This document shows, one piece after another, positions 18,732 to 26,704 of a DNA stretch of 64,000 nucleotides; the stretch's first letter is position 1; each line of letters begins with the position of its first letter. Under the pieces are notes generated by a model that had not been told where the DNA came from, did no database searches, and saw only the letters and a program-made list of their open reading frames with translations. The position numbers and the translations under genes are program-made. The DNA lies in contig NZ_AP027041.1 in assembly GCF_027924565.1 (NCBI RefSeq), positions 2,480,001-2,544,000 on the forward strand, in the 5' to 3' direction. The stretch comes from Lysobacter auxotrophicus. GTDB taxonomy: Bacteria; Pseudomonadota; Gammaproteobacteria; Xanthomonadales; Xanthomonadaceae.

Positions 18732-19037
18732 ATGATCCTTTTCTTCTCCCTGCTCTTCGTCGCCATCGCCATCGCCGGCTTCTGCGCGTTCGTGATCTTC
18801 TGGCCGCTGTCGCTGGTGCACATCCGCGACCGCCATCCGCAGTTGCAGTCGCAGCTGGGCGATGGTGCGTTCGCGCGGCCTTCGGCGTGGGGCTGGCTGC
18901 TGCGTCGCGGGTATCTGTCGGCGAACGACGGCAACCTCAACGGTCTGGCGACTCCTGCGCGGATCTCGCTGCTGACCATCATCGGCGGCCTGGTCTGCGC
19001 CGCCCTGCTCTGGATCCTCGCGGTGGTGATCGGATGA
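18732..19037 (+). CDS. Small membrane protein, unknown
   Basis: The 101-residue protein has an N-terminal transmembrane segment (residues 1-27, MILFFSLLFVAIAIAGFC onward) and a second at the C-terminus (about 78-100). A polar, basic middle includes HPQLQSQLGDGAF and lies between them. I do not recognise the family. The stop overlaps the next start by 4 nt (ATGA), so the two products are probably made together. The gap to asnS (18639-18731) carries two imperfect copies of CGAATCACGAATC-type sequence but no gene. Confidence 0.75.
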   Translation: MILFFSLLFVAIAIAGFCAFVIFWPLSLVHIRDRHPQLQSQLGDGAFARPSAWGWLLRRGYLSANDGNLNGLATPARISLLTIIGGLVCAALLWILAVVIG

Positions 19038-19342
19038 ACGACAACGTCAACGACCAGTGGTGGATCGCGACGATCGGCCGCACGCTGATCTGGGCGCGCC
19101 TGCGCGTGCTGGAAGCCGGCACCGCCGAAGTGCTCGACAGCGATGGCATCAGCCAGCCGTACGACAGCGAGGACAGCGCCCGCGCGGCATTGATGGACGC
19201 GGAGTTCGTCGCGCTGGACGGCCTCGACGACGACGACGCGCGCAATCGCGGCTTCGTGCTGGATGAACTCATGCCGCCCAGCGGCGAAAGCCTCGACGTG
19301 CTGCGCCCGCAGATGGTCCAGCAACTTCCCTCGCGCCACTGA
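19034..19342 (+). CDS. Small acidic soluble protein, unknown
   Basis: The 102-residue protein begins MNDNVNDQWWIATIGRTLIW. It is strongly acidic with a run of Asp (LDGLDDDDARNRG). No signal peptide or membrane segment is visible. The start is supported by an ATGA overlap with the membrane-protein gene, and the gene ends 9 nt before the PaiB-like gene. I do not recognise the family. The pairing suggests a soluble partner of the upstream two-helix protein, which is inference only. Confidence 0.72.
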   Translation: MNDNVNDQWWIATIGRTLIWARLRVLEAGTAEVLDSDGISQPYDSEDSARAALMDAEFVALDGLDDDDARNRGFVLDELMPPSGESLDVLRPQMVQQLPSRH

Positions 19343-19351
19343 CGGACCGCC

Positions 19352-19987
19352 ATGTACCTGCCCCGCGCCTTCGCCGAACACGATCTCGAAGCGCTGGACC
19401 GGTTGGCGCAACGCGACCGCTTCATCACCCTGGTCACGGTGCGCGACGGCGAGCCCACCGTCAGCCACCTCCCCGTGCTGTATCGACGCCACGGGAACGA
19501 CGTCGAACTGATCGGCCACTGGGCGCGCCCCAATCCGCAGGCGACGCATGCCGGCCCCGCGCTGGCGATCTTCCACGGCCCGCACGCCTACGTGTCGCCG
19601 GGCTGGTATCCCGACAAGGAAGAAGCCGCGCGCGTGCCGACGTGGAATTACGCGATCGCGCACCTGCAGGGAACCCTGACGACCTTCGACGATGAGCGCG
19701 CGCTCGCCGACGTCGTCGACGGCTTGAGCATCGAGAACGAAGCGGCCGTCGGCAGCGACTGGCGTTTCGAATTCGAGCGCGACGACCACCGCCGCCAGCT
19801 GCGCGGCATCGTCGGTTTCCGCTTCGTCGCCGACGACATCGCGCTGAAGTTCAAGCTCAGCCAGAACCATCCCATGGTCAATCGCGAATCCGTGGCCTCG
19901 CAGCTGGAAGCGCAAGCGCGCGACGCCAGCCGCGAGACCGCCGCGCTGATGCGCGAGCGCATGACCCTCGAACGCAACGGAGACTGA
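19352..19987 (+). CDS. FMN-binding PaiB-type protein
   Basis: The 211-residue protein starts MYLPRAFAEHDLEALDRLA and has the PaiB pattern: SHLPVLY, IGHWARPNPQ, AIFHGPHAYVSPGWY and VPTWNYAIAHLQG. The C-terminal KFKLSQNHP is also typical. PaiB-family proteins are FMN-binding split-barrel proteins annotated as negative transcription regulators, although enzymatic roles are possible. It is 9 nt downstream of a small unknown gene and 1 nt upstream of an SDR gene, so it is in an operon. The regulatory target is unknown. Confidence 0.88.
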   Translation: MYLPRAFAEHDLEALDRLAQRDRFITLVTVRDGEPTVSHLPVLYRRHGNDVELIGHWARPNPQATHAGPALAIFHGPHAYVSPGWYPDKEEAARVPTWNYAIAHLQGTLTTFDDERALADVVDGLSIENEAAVGSDWRFEFERDDHRRQLRGIVGFRFVADDIALKFKLSQNHPMVNRESVASQLEAQARDASRETAALMRERMTLERNGD

Positions 19988-19988
19988 C

Positions 19989-20774
19989 GTGGACCTCGAC
20001 CTCACCGGAAAGCACGCGCTGGTCTGCGGCGCCAGCCAGGGCATCGGCCTCGCGGCGGCACGCGCGCTGGCGGACCTCGGCGCCAACGTGACCCTGTTGG
20101 CTCGGCGCGAGGAACGCCTTCGCGAACTCGTCGGCACGCTCGCCACCGACAAGGGCCAGGCACACGGATGGATCGCCGTCGACAGCGCCGACACCGATGC
20201 GTTGCGCGCGAAAGTGCAGGCGCTGGTATCCGCCACGCCGGTGCACGTGCTGGTCAACAACACCGGCGGCCCGCCGCCCGGCCCGGTGCACGGCGCGCAG
20301 ATCGCCGCCTTCGAAGCCGCCTACCGCCAGCACCTCATCGCCAATCACGTGCTGGCCGAAACGGTCGTGCCGGGCATGGAGCGCGATGGTTACGGCCGCA
20401 TCGTCAATGTCATCTCGACGTCGGTGAAGGAGCCGTTGCAGGGCCTGGGCGTGTCCAACACCACGCGCTGGGCGGTGGCGAGCTGGGCCAAGACGCTGGC
20501 GACGGAACTGGCGCCCAAGGGCATCACGGTCAACAACGTGCTGCCCGGTTCGACCGAGACCCCGCGCATCGAGCAGATCATCGACAACACCTCGGCGAAG
20601 ACCGGCCGCAGCCGCGACGAGGTGTTCGAGAAGATGGTGTCGGAAATCCCGATGCGCCGCTTCGCGCGCCCGGAGGAAACCGCCGCGGCGATCGCTTTCC
20701 TGTGTTCGCCGGCCGCCTCGTACATCACCGGCGTGAACCTGCCGGTGGATGGCGGGCGAACGCGGTCGCTGTGA
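19989..20774 (+). CDS. Short-chain dehydrogenase/reductase with non-standard catalytic residues
   Basis: The 261-residue protein has a Rossmann start (ALVCGASQGIGLA), NNTGGPPP in place of the usual NNAG, and GITVNNVLPGSTETPR. At the catalytic site the expected YxxxK is replaced by S-N-T-T-R (GVSNTTRWAVASWAKTLATELAP), which marks a divergent SDR branch. The start is GTG, 1 nt after the PaiB-like stop. It would be an NAD(P)-dependent oxidoreductase if active. It lies 70 nt upstream of the kynurenine operon and might be read through into it. The substrate is unknown. Confidence 0.85.
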   Translation: MDLDLTGKHALVCGASQGIGLAAARALADLGANVTLLARREERLRELVGTLATDKGQAHGWIAVDSADTDALRAKVQALVSATPVHVLVNNTGGPPPGPVHGAQIAAFEAAYRQHLIANHVLAETVVPGMERDGYGRIVNVISTSVKEPLQGLGVSNTTRWAVASWAKTLATELAPKGITVNNVLPGSTETPRIEQIIDNTSAKTGRSRDEVFEKMVSEIPMRRFARPEETAAAIAFLCSPAASYITGVNLPVDGGRTRSL

Positions 20775-20844
20775 GGCCCGCGAGGCGCCTCGCACAGCCA
20801 CCATACTGATCAGCACGTCGCACCCCCACTGTTAAGCTAGCCCC

Positions 20845-22269
20845 ATGCGCCTTCGCCACTTCATTGCCGGTGAACCACGCGAGCCGGCATCGGGCCGGTG
20901 GGGCGAGGTATTCGATCCGGCGAACGGCAAGGCGTACGCGGAGGTCGCGCTCGGCGATGCCGCCGACGTGGACGCCGCCATCAGCGCCGCCGAAGACGCT
21001 TTCCCCGCCTGGTCCGCCCTGCCCCACACCGAACGCGCCCGTTGGCTCGAGAAGCTCGCCGACGCACTGGAAGCCAGGCTCGACGACTTCGCGCACGCCG
21101 AATCGCGCGACGGCGGCAAACCCATCAAGCTCGCGCGCGAGGCGGAGATCCCGCGCGCGATCAGCAACCTGCGCTTCTTCGCGCATGCGGCGACGCAGTT
21201 CGCGAGCGAATCGCACCACGGCCAGGCCGGCCTGAACTACACGCTGCGCCAGCCGCTGGGCGTGGTCGGCACGATTTCGCCGTGGAATCTGCCGCTGTAC
21301 CTGTTCACCTGGAAGATCGCGCCCGCGCTCGCCGCCGGCAACACCGTGGTCGCCAAACCGTCGGAAGTCACGCCGGTAACCGCCACGATGCTCGGCGAAC
21401 TCGCAGCCCAGATCTGCTTTCCCAAAGGCGTGCTCAACATCGTGCACGGCCTGGGACCCGACGTCGGCGAGCCGCTGGTCACCGATGCGCGCGTGAAGGC
21501 GATTTCCTTCACCGGCAGCACGGCCGTCGGCCGCCGCATCGCCGGGATCGCGGGGCCGCTGCTGAAGAAGATGTCGCTGGAACTCGGCGGCAAGAACCCC
21601 ACGCTCGTCTTCGCCGACAGCGACTGGCGCGACCACCTCGACACGCTGGTGCGTTCGGCGTTCCAGAATTCCGGACAGATCTGCCTGTGCGGTTCGCGCG
21701 TGCTGGTCGAGCGCGGCATCTACACCGAATTCCGCGACGCGCTGGTCGAACGCGCGCAGCAGTTGCGCGTGGGCGACCCGATCGACGAGGACAACCAGCT
21801 CGGCCCGCTTGTTTCGCGCGCACACTTCGACAAGGTCGTGAACGCGCTGCAGCGTGCGCGCGACGAAGGCGGCAAGGTGCTGTGCGGCGGTACCGTGCTC
21901 GATCGCCCCGGCTGGTTCGTCGCGCCGACCGTCATCGAGAACCTCGGGCCCGATTGCGCGAGCAATCGCGAGGAAATCTTCGGCCCCGTCGTGACCTTGC
22001 AACCGTTCGACACCGACACGCACGCGCTCGCGCTCGCCAACGCCGGCGAGTACGGGCTGGCCGCATCGGTGTGGACGCGCGACCTTCGCCGCGCGCATCG
22101 ACTCGCCGCGCAGCTGCGCGCCGGCATGGTCTGGATCAACACGTGGCTGCAACGCGACCTGCGCACGCCGTTCGGCGGCTCGGGCGCGTCCGGCCTCGGC
22201 CGCGAAGGCGGTTTCGAGGCCATGCGGTTCTTCACCGACGCCAAGAACGTCGGCCTGCAACTGGATTAG
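20845..22269 (+). CDS. nbaE: 2-Aminomuconate semialdehyde dehydrogenase-type ALDH
   Basis: The 474-residue aldehyde dehydrogenase has the catalytic Glu in MSLELGGKNP (about residue 250) and the catalytic Cys in NSGQICLCGSRV (about 282). It lies upstream of genes for an aminomuconate deaminase-like Rid protein, 3-HAA dioxygenase and ACMS decarboxylase. In the known pathway it would oxidise 2-aminomuconate semialdehyde to 2-aminomuconate with NAD+. It begins a run of eight closely spaced genes on the plus strand. No convincing ribosome site precedes the ATG, but it agrees with the family N-terminus. Confidence 0.88.
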   Translation: MRLRHFIAGEPREPASGRWGEVFDPANGKAYAEVALGDAADVDAAISAAEDAFPAWSALPHTERARWLEKLADALEARLDDFAHAESRDGGKPIKLAREAEIPRAISNLRFFAHAATQFASESHHGQAGLNYTLRQPLGVVGTISPWNLPLYLFTWKIAPALAAGNTVVAKPSEVTPVTATMLGELAAQICFPKGVLNIVHGLGPDVGEPLVTDARVKAISFTGSTAVGRRIAGIAGPLLKKMSLELGGKNPTLVFADSDWRDHLDTLVRSAFQNSGQICLCGSRVLVERGIYTEFRDALVERAQQLRVGDPIDEDNQLGPLVSRAHFDKVVNALQRARDEGGKVLCGGTVLDRPGWFVAPTVIENLGPDCASNREEIFGPVVTLQPFDTDTHALALANAGEYGLAASVWTRDLRRAHRLAAQLRAGMVWINTWLQRDLRTPFGGSGASGLGREGGFEAMRFFTDAKNVGLQLD

Positions 22270-22273
22270 CACG

Positions 22274-22957
22274 ATGACGACAACACCCACGACGAACCCG
22301 CTGTCCGAACTGCTCGAAAAGAACCGCGAATGGTCCGAACGGATCCAGCGCGAGGATCCCGGATTCTTCCAGCGCCTGTCGCTGCAGCAGGCGCCCGAAT
22401 ACCTGTGGATCGGCTGCTCCGATTCGCGCGTTCCGGCGAACCAGATCATCGACATGGCGCCGGGCGAGGTGTTCGTCCACCGCAACATCGCCAACGTGGT
22501 GGTGCATACCGACCTGAACTGCCTCTCCGTGATCCAGTTCGCGGTGGACGTGCTGAAGGTCAAGCGCATCCTCGTCGTCGGCCACTACGGTTGCGGCGGC
22601 GTGCATGCAGCGCTGCACGGCACGCGTGTCGGCCTCGCCGACAACTGGTTGCGCCATGTGTCCGACGTCGCCGAAAAGCACGGCGGCTGCATCCACCACG
22701 CGCAGGAAAACGAGCGCCACGACCGCCTGTGCGAGCTCAACGTCATCGAGCAGGTGCAGAACGTGTGCATGACCACCATCGTGCGCGACGCGTGGACGCG
22801 CGGGCAGGAATTGTCCGTGCACGGCTGGGTTTACAGCCTGCGCAACGGCCTGGTGCACGACATGGGCATCAACGTGGATTCGTACGAGAAGCTCGACACG
22901 CTCTACCAGGCGGCCGTCGCACGCGTGAACGATGCCGGCGGGGACTCGCCGCGATGA
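22274..22957 (+). CDS. Beta-class carbonic anhydrase
   Basis: The 227-residue protein has the zinc-site motifs of beta carbonic anhydrase: [11 protein letters not shown] (Cys, Asp, Arg) and [11 protein letters not shown] (His, Cys). It interconverts CO2 and bicarbonate in the cytoplasm. It is spaced 4 nt after the ALDH gene and overlaps the Rid-family gene by 4 nt (ATGA), so it is embedded in the kynurenine operon rather than merely near it. ACMS decarboxylase, encoded two genes later, releases CO2, which gives a plausible reason. Whether it is physiologically tied to the pathway is inference. Confidence 0.93.
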   Translation: MTTTPTTNPLSELLEKNREWSERIQREDPGFFQRLSLQQAPEYLWIGCSDSRVPANQIIDMAPGEVFVHRNIANVVVHTDLNCLSVIQFAVDVLKVKRILVVGHYGCGGVHAALHGTRVGLADNWLRHVSDVAEKHGGCIHHAQENERHDRLCELNVIEQVQNVCMTTIVRDAWTRGQELSVHGWVYSLRNGLVHDMGINVDSYEKLDTLYQAAVARVNDAGGDSPR

Positions 22958-23406
22958 GCGACGTCATCCGCGCCAGCGCCGCGCCCAAGCCCGTCGGCCA
23001 GTACCCGCACGCACGTCGCGTGGGCGACCTGTTGTTCCTCTCGGGCATCGGCCCGCGCGATCCGCACAGCAACGCGATCGTCGGCAATGTGCACGATGCC
23101 GAAGGCCGGCTGATCAGCTACGACATCGATGCACAGACGCGCTCGGTGTTCGCGAATGTCCGCACCGTGCTCGAAGCCAGCGGCGCCCGCTGGGAAGACC
23201 TGGCCGACGTCACCGTCTACCTCACCGACCTGGCGCGCGACTTCAAGACCTACAACGCCGTTTGGGCCGAGTATTTCCCCGACATCGACACCGCGCCGTG
23301 CCGCACGACGCTGGGCATCACCGAGCTGCCGACGCAGATCGCGATCGAGCTCAAGTGCATCGCCGTCGTGCGCGGTACGCCGTCTGCCCCTGGAGCATCG
23401 GAGTGA
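22954..23406 (+). CDS. nbaF: Rid-family 2-aminomuconate deaminase
   Basis: The 150-residue RidA-fold protein starts [20 protein letters not shown] and has [27 protein letters not shown] and [16 protein letters not shown]. The Arg before TT and the Glu of TEL are the usual ligand-binding residues. In this context it fits 2-aminomuconate deaminase, which hydrolyses 2-aminomuconate to 4-oxalocrotonate and ammonia. It overlaps the carbonic anhydrase gene by 4 nt and ends 2 nt before the 3-HAA dioxygenase gene. A general imine deaminase role cannot be excluded. Confidence 0.85.
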   Translation: MSDVIRASAAPKPVGQYPHARRVGDLLFLSGIGPRDPHSNAIVGNVHDAEGRLISYDIDAQTRSVFANVRTVLEASGARWEDLADVTVYLTDLARDFKTYNAVWAEYFPDIDTAPCRTTLGITELPTQIAIELKCIAVVRGTPSAPGASE

Positions 23407-23408
23407 CC

Positions 23409-23939
23409 ATGCTTCCCGCCCCGCTGAACCTGCAGGCCTGGATCGAGGAACACCGCCACCTGCTCAAGCCGCCGGTGGGCAACAAGGTGATCTACGCCGG
23501 CGATTTCATCGTGATGGTCGTCGGCGGCCCGAACCAGCGCACCGACTATCACTTCGACGAAGGCGCGGAGTGGTTCTACCAGCTCGAAGGCGAGATGATC
23601 CTGCGCATCCAGGAAGACGGGAAAGCGCGCGACATCCCCATCAAGGCCGGCGAGATCTTCCTGTTGCCGCCGCGCGTGCCGCATTCGCCGCAGCGCATGC
23701 CCGAATCCATCGGGCTGGTGATCGAGCGACGCCGCCGCCCGGAAGAACTCGACGGCCTGATGTGGTTCTGCGAACGCTGCAACGACAAGCTGTACGAGGA
23801 GTTCTTTCCGCTGCGCAACATCGAGACCGACTTCCCGCCGGTGTTCGACCGCTTCTACGCCTCGCGCGAACATCGCACGTGCCGTGAATGCGGGCACCTG
23901 AACCCCGCGCCGTCGAAATACGTGATGCCGGATACCTGA
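23409..23939 (+). CDS. nbaC: 3-Hydroxyanthranilate 3,4-dioxygenase
   Basis: The 176-residue cupin has the iron site in [15 protein letters not shown] (His and Glu) and a second His in RVPHSPQRM. Its C-terminus carries two Cys pairs, CERC and CREC, of the rubredoxin-like metal site seen in bacterial enzymes. It opens the ring of 3-hydroxyanthranilate with O2 to give 2-amino-3-carboxymuconate semialdehyde. The start [15 protein letters not shown] lies 2 nt after the Rid gene stop. Product flow leads directly to the ACMS decarboxylase encoded next. Confidence 0.95.
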   Translation: MLPAPLNLQAWIEEHRHLLKPPVGNKVIYAGDFIVMVVGGPNQRTDYHFDEGAEWFYQLEGEMILRIQEDGKARDIPIKAGEIFLLPPRVPHSPQRMPESIGLVIERRRRPEELDGLMWFCERCNDKLYEEFFPLRNIETDFPPVFDRFYASREHRTCRECGHLNPAPSKYVMPDT

Positions 23940-23955
23940 GGACGCAACCTCGCGC

Positions 23956-24966
23956 ATGCTCAAGATCGACACCCACGCCCATTACCTTCCGCGCGACTGG
24001 CCCAACCTGGCGCGCAAGTACGGCGACGACCGCTTCCCGGTGATCCATCACACCGAAGACGGGCGGCATCGCATCTACAAGGACGGCAAGTTCTTCCGCG
24101 AGATCTGGTCCAAGACCTGGGACCCGCAGGAACGCATCGACGATTACGCGCGCTTCGGCGTGCAGGTGCAGGTGATCAGCACCGTGCCGGTGATGTTCAG
24201 CTACTGGGCCAAGCCGCACCACGCGCTGGAGTTGCACCAGGCGCTCAACGAACACATGGCCGAAGCCTGCCGCGAGTACCCGCGCCATTACGCCGGCATC
24301 GGCACCGTGCCGCTGCAATCGCCGCGGCTGGCGATCCAGGAACTGGAACGCTGCATGGACCAGCTCGGCCTGCAGGGCGTGCAGATCGGCAGCCACATCA
24401 ACGACTGGAACCTCGACGCGCCGGAGCTGTTCGACTTCTTCCAGGCGGCGGGCGAACTCGGCGCGGCGATCCTCGTGCACCCCTGGGACATGATGGGCGC
24501 GGCGACGATGCCCAAATATTGGCTCCCGTGGCTGGTCGGCATGCCGGCCGAACAATCGCGCGCTGCGTGCTGCCTCATCTTTGGTGGCGTGCTCGAACGC
24601 GTGCCGAACCTGAAGGTCTGCATGGCGCACGGCGGCGGCAGCTTCCCGTACACGATCGGCCGCATCGAACACGGCTTCAACATGCGGCCGGACCTCGTCG
24701 CGACCGACAACCCGCGCAATCCACGCGACTACCTCAACCAGCTGTTCTTCGATTCGTGGGTCGCCGATCCGCGCGCGTTGCGATACCTGCTCGATACCTG
24801 CGGCGTGGATCGCGTGATGCTCGGCACCGACTACCCCTTCCCGCTCGGCGAACAGGAACCCGGCGCCGGCATCGCCGCGCTGGAATTGTCCGACGAGGAA
24901 CGCGCGCGCCTGTACCACGGCACCGCGCTGGAATGGCTGGGACTTTCGATGGCGCGCTTCGCCTGA
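23956..24966 (+). CDS. nbaD: 2-Amino-3-carboxymuconate-6-semialdehyde decarboxylase
   Basis: The 336-residue amidohydrolase-type protein begins MLKIDTHAHYLPRDW with the HxH zinc motif. It continues with ILVHPWDMMG, AHGGGSFPYTIGR and MLGTDYPFPLGEQEPG, the latter carrying the metal-binding Asp. ACMSD decarboxylates the 3-HAA ring-cleavage product to 2-aminomuconate semialdehyde and releases CO2. It follows the dioxygenase gene by 16 nt. The carbonic anhydrase in the same operon may handle the CO2. Confidence 0.95.
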   Translation: MLKIDTHAHYLPRDWPNLARKYGDDRFPVIHHTEDGRHRIYKDGKFFREIWSKTWDPQERIDDYARFGVQVQVISTVPVMFSYWAKPHHALELHQALNEHMAEACREYPRHYAGIGTVPLQSPRLAIQELERCMDQLGLQGVQIGSHINDWNLDAPELFDFFQAAGELGAAILVHPWDMMGAATMPKYWLPWLVGMPAEQSRAACCLIFGGVLERVPNLKVCMAHGGGSFPYTIGRIEHGFNMRPDLVATDNPRNPRDYLNQLFFDSWVADPRALRYLLDTCGVDRVMLGTDYPFPLGEQEPGAGIAALELSDEERARLYHGTALEWLGLSMARFA

Positions 24967-24976
24967 GGACAAACGC

Positions 24977-25345
24977 ATGCCGCACGTCACGCTGCAGTAC
25001 ACCGTGAACCTGGCCGAGTTCAGCCCCGGCCTCGCGTTGCGTGCGATCAACCAGGCGCTCGTGGACAGCGGACACTTCGACGAGGCGTCCATCAAGAGCC
25101 GCGCGCTTCGCCTGGACGATTACCGGATCGGCGTCGCCGACACCGGACGCGCCTTCATCCACGTGCAGCTGAAAGTGCTGCCCGGACGCGACGACGCCAC
25201 GCGGAAGGCGTTCGCCGAACTCATCGCCGCGGCGGTCGCTTCCGTGCTGCCGGACGCATCCGCCTCCACGCAGTTGTGCGTCGAAGTCGACGAACTCGAC
25301 GCGCGAACCTACACCAAGCGCGTGATCGACGCGCCGAACGCCTGA
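24977..25345 (+). CDS. 5-Carboxymethyl-2-hydroxymuconate isomerase-like tautomerase
   Basis: The 122-residue protein begins MPHVTLQYTVNL. After Met removal Pro1 can act as the catalytic base, as in the tautomerase superfamily, and the length and sequence fit CHMI (HpaF/HpcD). In the homoprotocatechuate pathway this enzyme isomerises carboxymethyl-hydroxymuconate. Here no homoprotocatechuate genes are present, so a substrate from the aminomuconate/4-oxalocrotonate branch is more likely. It lies 10 nt after the ACMSD gene and 4 nt before kynU. Confidence 0.87.
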   Translation: MPHVTLQYTVNLAEFSPGLALRAINQALVDSGHFDEASIKSRALRLDDYRIGVADTGRAFIHVQLKVLPGRDDATRKAFAELIAAAVASVLPDASASTQLCVEVDELDARTYTKRVIDAPNA

Positions 25346-25349
25346 GTCC

Positions 25350-26642
25350 ATGACCGAAAACCTGTATTCCGATTCGTACGCCCTCTCCCGGGACGCCGCC
25401 GACCCGCTGCGCGCGATGCGTTCGCAGTTCCTGATCCCCCAGCACGATGGCGCCGACCAGGCGTACTTCGTCGGCAATTCGCTCGGGTTGCAGCCGCGTG
25501 GCGCGCGCGCGCATGTCGAGGAAGTCCTCGACAAGTGGGCGCACGAGGCCGTCGAAGGCCACTTCACCGGCCAGGCGCAGTGGATGCCGTACCACGAACT
25601 CGTGCGTGAATCCCTCGCACGGCTCGTCGGCGCCAAGCCGCTGGAAGTCGTGGCGATGAACACGCTCACGGCCAACCTGCACTTCATGATGGTGAGCTTC
25701 TACCGCCCCACGCGCGAGCGGCCGGCGATCCTCGTCGAAGCCGGCGCGTTTCCATCGGACCGGTACGCCGTCGAGTCGCAGATCCGCTTCCACGGTTTCG
25801 ATCCGTCGACGGACCTGATCGAAGTGCAGCCCGACCGCGAGGACGGCACGACGTCGATGGAAGCGATCGAGCGTGCCATCGCGACGCACGGCGCGCGCGT
25901 CGCGCTGGTGCTGTGGCCCGGCGTGCAATACCGCACCGGCCAGGCGTTCGACCTGCCGCGCATCGCGAAACTCGCGCACGAGCACGGCGCGGTCTGCGGC
26001 TTCGATCTCGCGCATGCCGTGGGCAATCTCGAACTCGCGCTGCACGACAGCGGCGTGGATTTCGCAGTGTGGTGCCACTACAAGTACGTCAACAGCGGCC
26101 CGGGCGCGGTTGCTGGCTGCTTCGTGCACGAACGCCATGCGCACACCGATCGCCCGCGTTTCGCGGGCTGGTGGGGTCATGAGCAGGGGTCGCGCTTCCG
26201 CATGGGCCCGCATTTCGTGCCGACTCCCGGCGCGGAAGGTTGGCAGCTGAGCAACCCGCCGATCCTCGGCATGGCGCCGCTGCGCGCATCGCTGGAGCTG
26301 TTCGATGCGGCGGGCATGCCGGCGCTGCGTGCGAAGTCGCTGCTGCTCACCGGCTACCTTGAAGCGCTGATCCGCGAGCGCCTGAACGGCACGCTGCAGA
26401 TCGTCACACCGGCCGATCCCGCACAACGCGGCTGCCAGCTGTCGCTGCGTGTGATCGGCGGCCGCGGTCTCACCGGCCGCGACGCCGGGCGCGCACTGTT
26501 CGACTACATCGCGACGAAGGGCGTGCTGGGCGACTGGCGCGAACCCGACGTCATCCGCATCTCGCCGGCGCCGCTCTACAACACGCACGCGGATGTGCTG
26601 CGGTTCGTGCGGGCGGTGGAGGCGTGGCGGGATGACGCGTGA
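25350..26642 (+). CDS. kynU: Kynureninase
   Basis: The 430-residue PLP enzyme shows YFVGNSLGLQPRGAR near the start and the PLP lysine in WCHYKYVNSGPGAVAGCFVHE, with GFDLAHAVGN upstream holding the Asp that contacts the pyridine ring. It cleaves 3-hydroxykynurenine or kynurenine to (hydroxy)anthranilate and alanine. The start MTENLYSDSY lies 4 nt after the tautomerase stop. The short repeat at 26663-26685 falls just after its stop, between it and kmo. Confidence 0.95.
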   Translation: MTENLYSDSYALSRDAADPLRAMRSQFLIPQHDGADQAYFVGNSLGLQPRGARAHVEEVLDKWAHEAVEGHFTGQAQWMPYHELVRESLARLVGAKPLEVVAMNTLTANLHFMMVSFYRPTRERPAILVEAGAFPSDRYAVESQIRFHGFDPSTDLIEVQPDREDGTTSMEAIERAIATHGARVALVLWPGVQYRTGQAFDLPRIAKLAHEHGAVCGFDLAHAVGNLELALHDSGVDFAVWCHYKYVNSGPGAVAGCFVHERHAHTDRPRFAGWWGHEQGSRFRMGPHFVPTPGAEGWQLSNPPILGMAPLRASLELFDAAGMPALRAKSLLLTGYLEALIRERLNGTLQIVTPADPAQRGCQLSLRVIGGRGLTGRDAGRALFDYIATKGVLGDWREPDVIRISPAPLYNTHADVLRFVRAVEAWRDDA

Positions 26643-26662
26643 CGGTATTGCGCGCCAACGCA

Positions 26663-26685
26663 TGGACCCGCCTTCGCGGGGATGA
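26663..26685. repeat. Family A palindromic repeat inside the kynurenine operon
   Basis: TGGACCCGCCTTCGCGGGGATGAC matches one arm of the family A repeats seen between other genes here. It lies 21 nt after kynU and 20 nt before the preferred kmo start. It makes this junction longer than the others in the operon, which range from overlap to 16 nt. An in-frame GTG that overlaps the kynU stop (26639) would translate through it. Confidence 0.75.
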
Positions 26686-26704
26686 CAGCAGGAAGAATGA
26701 CGAC

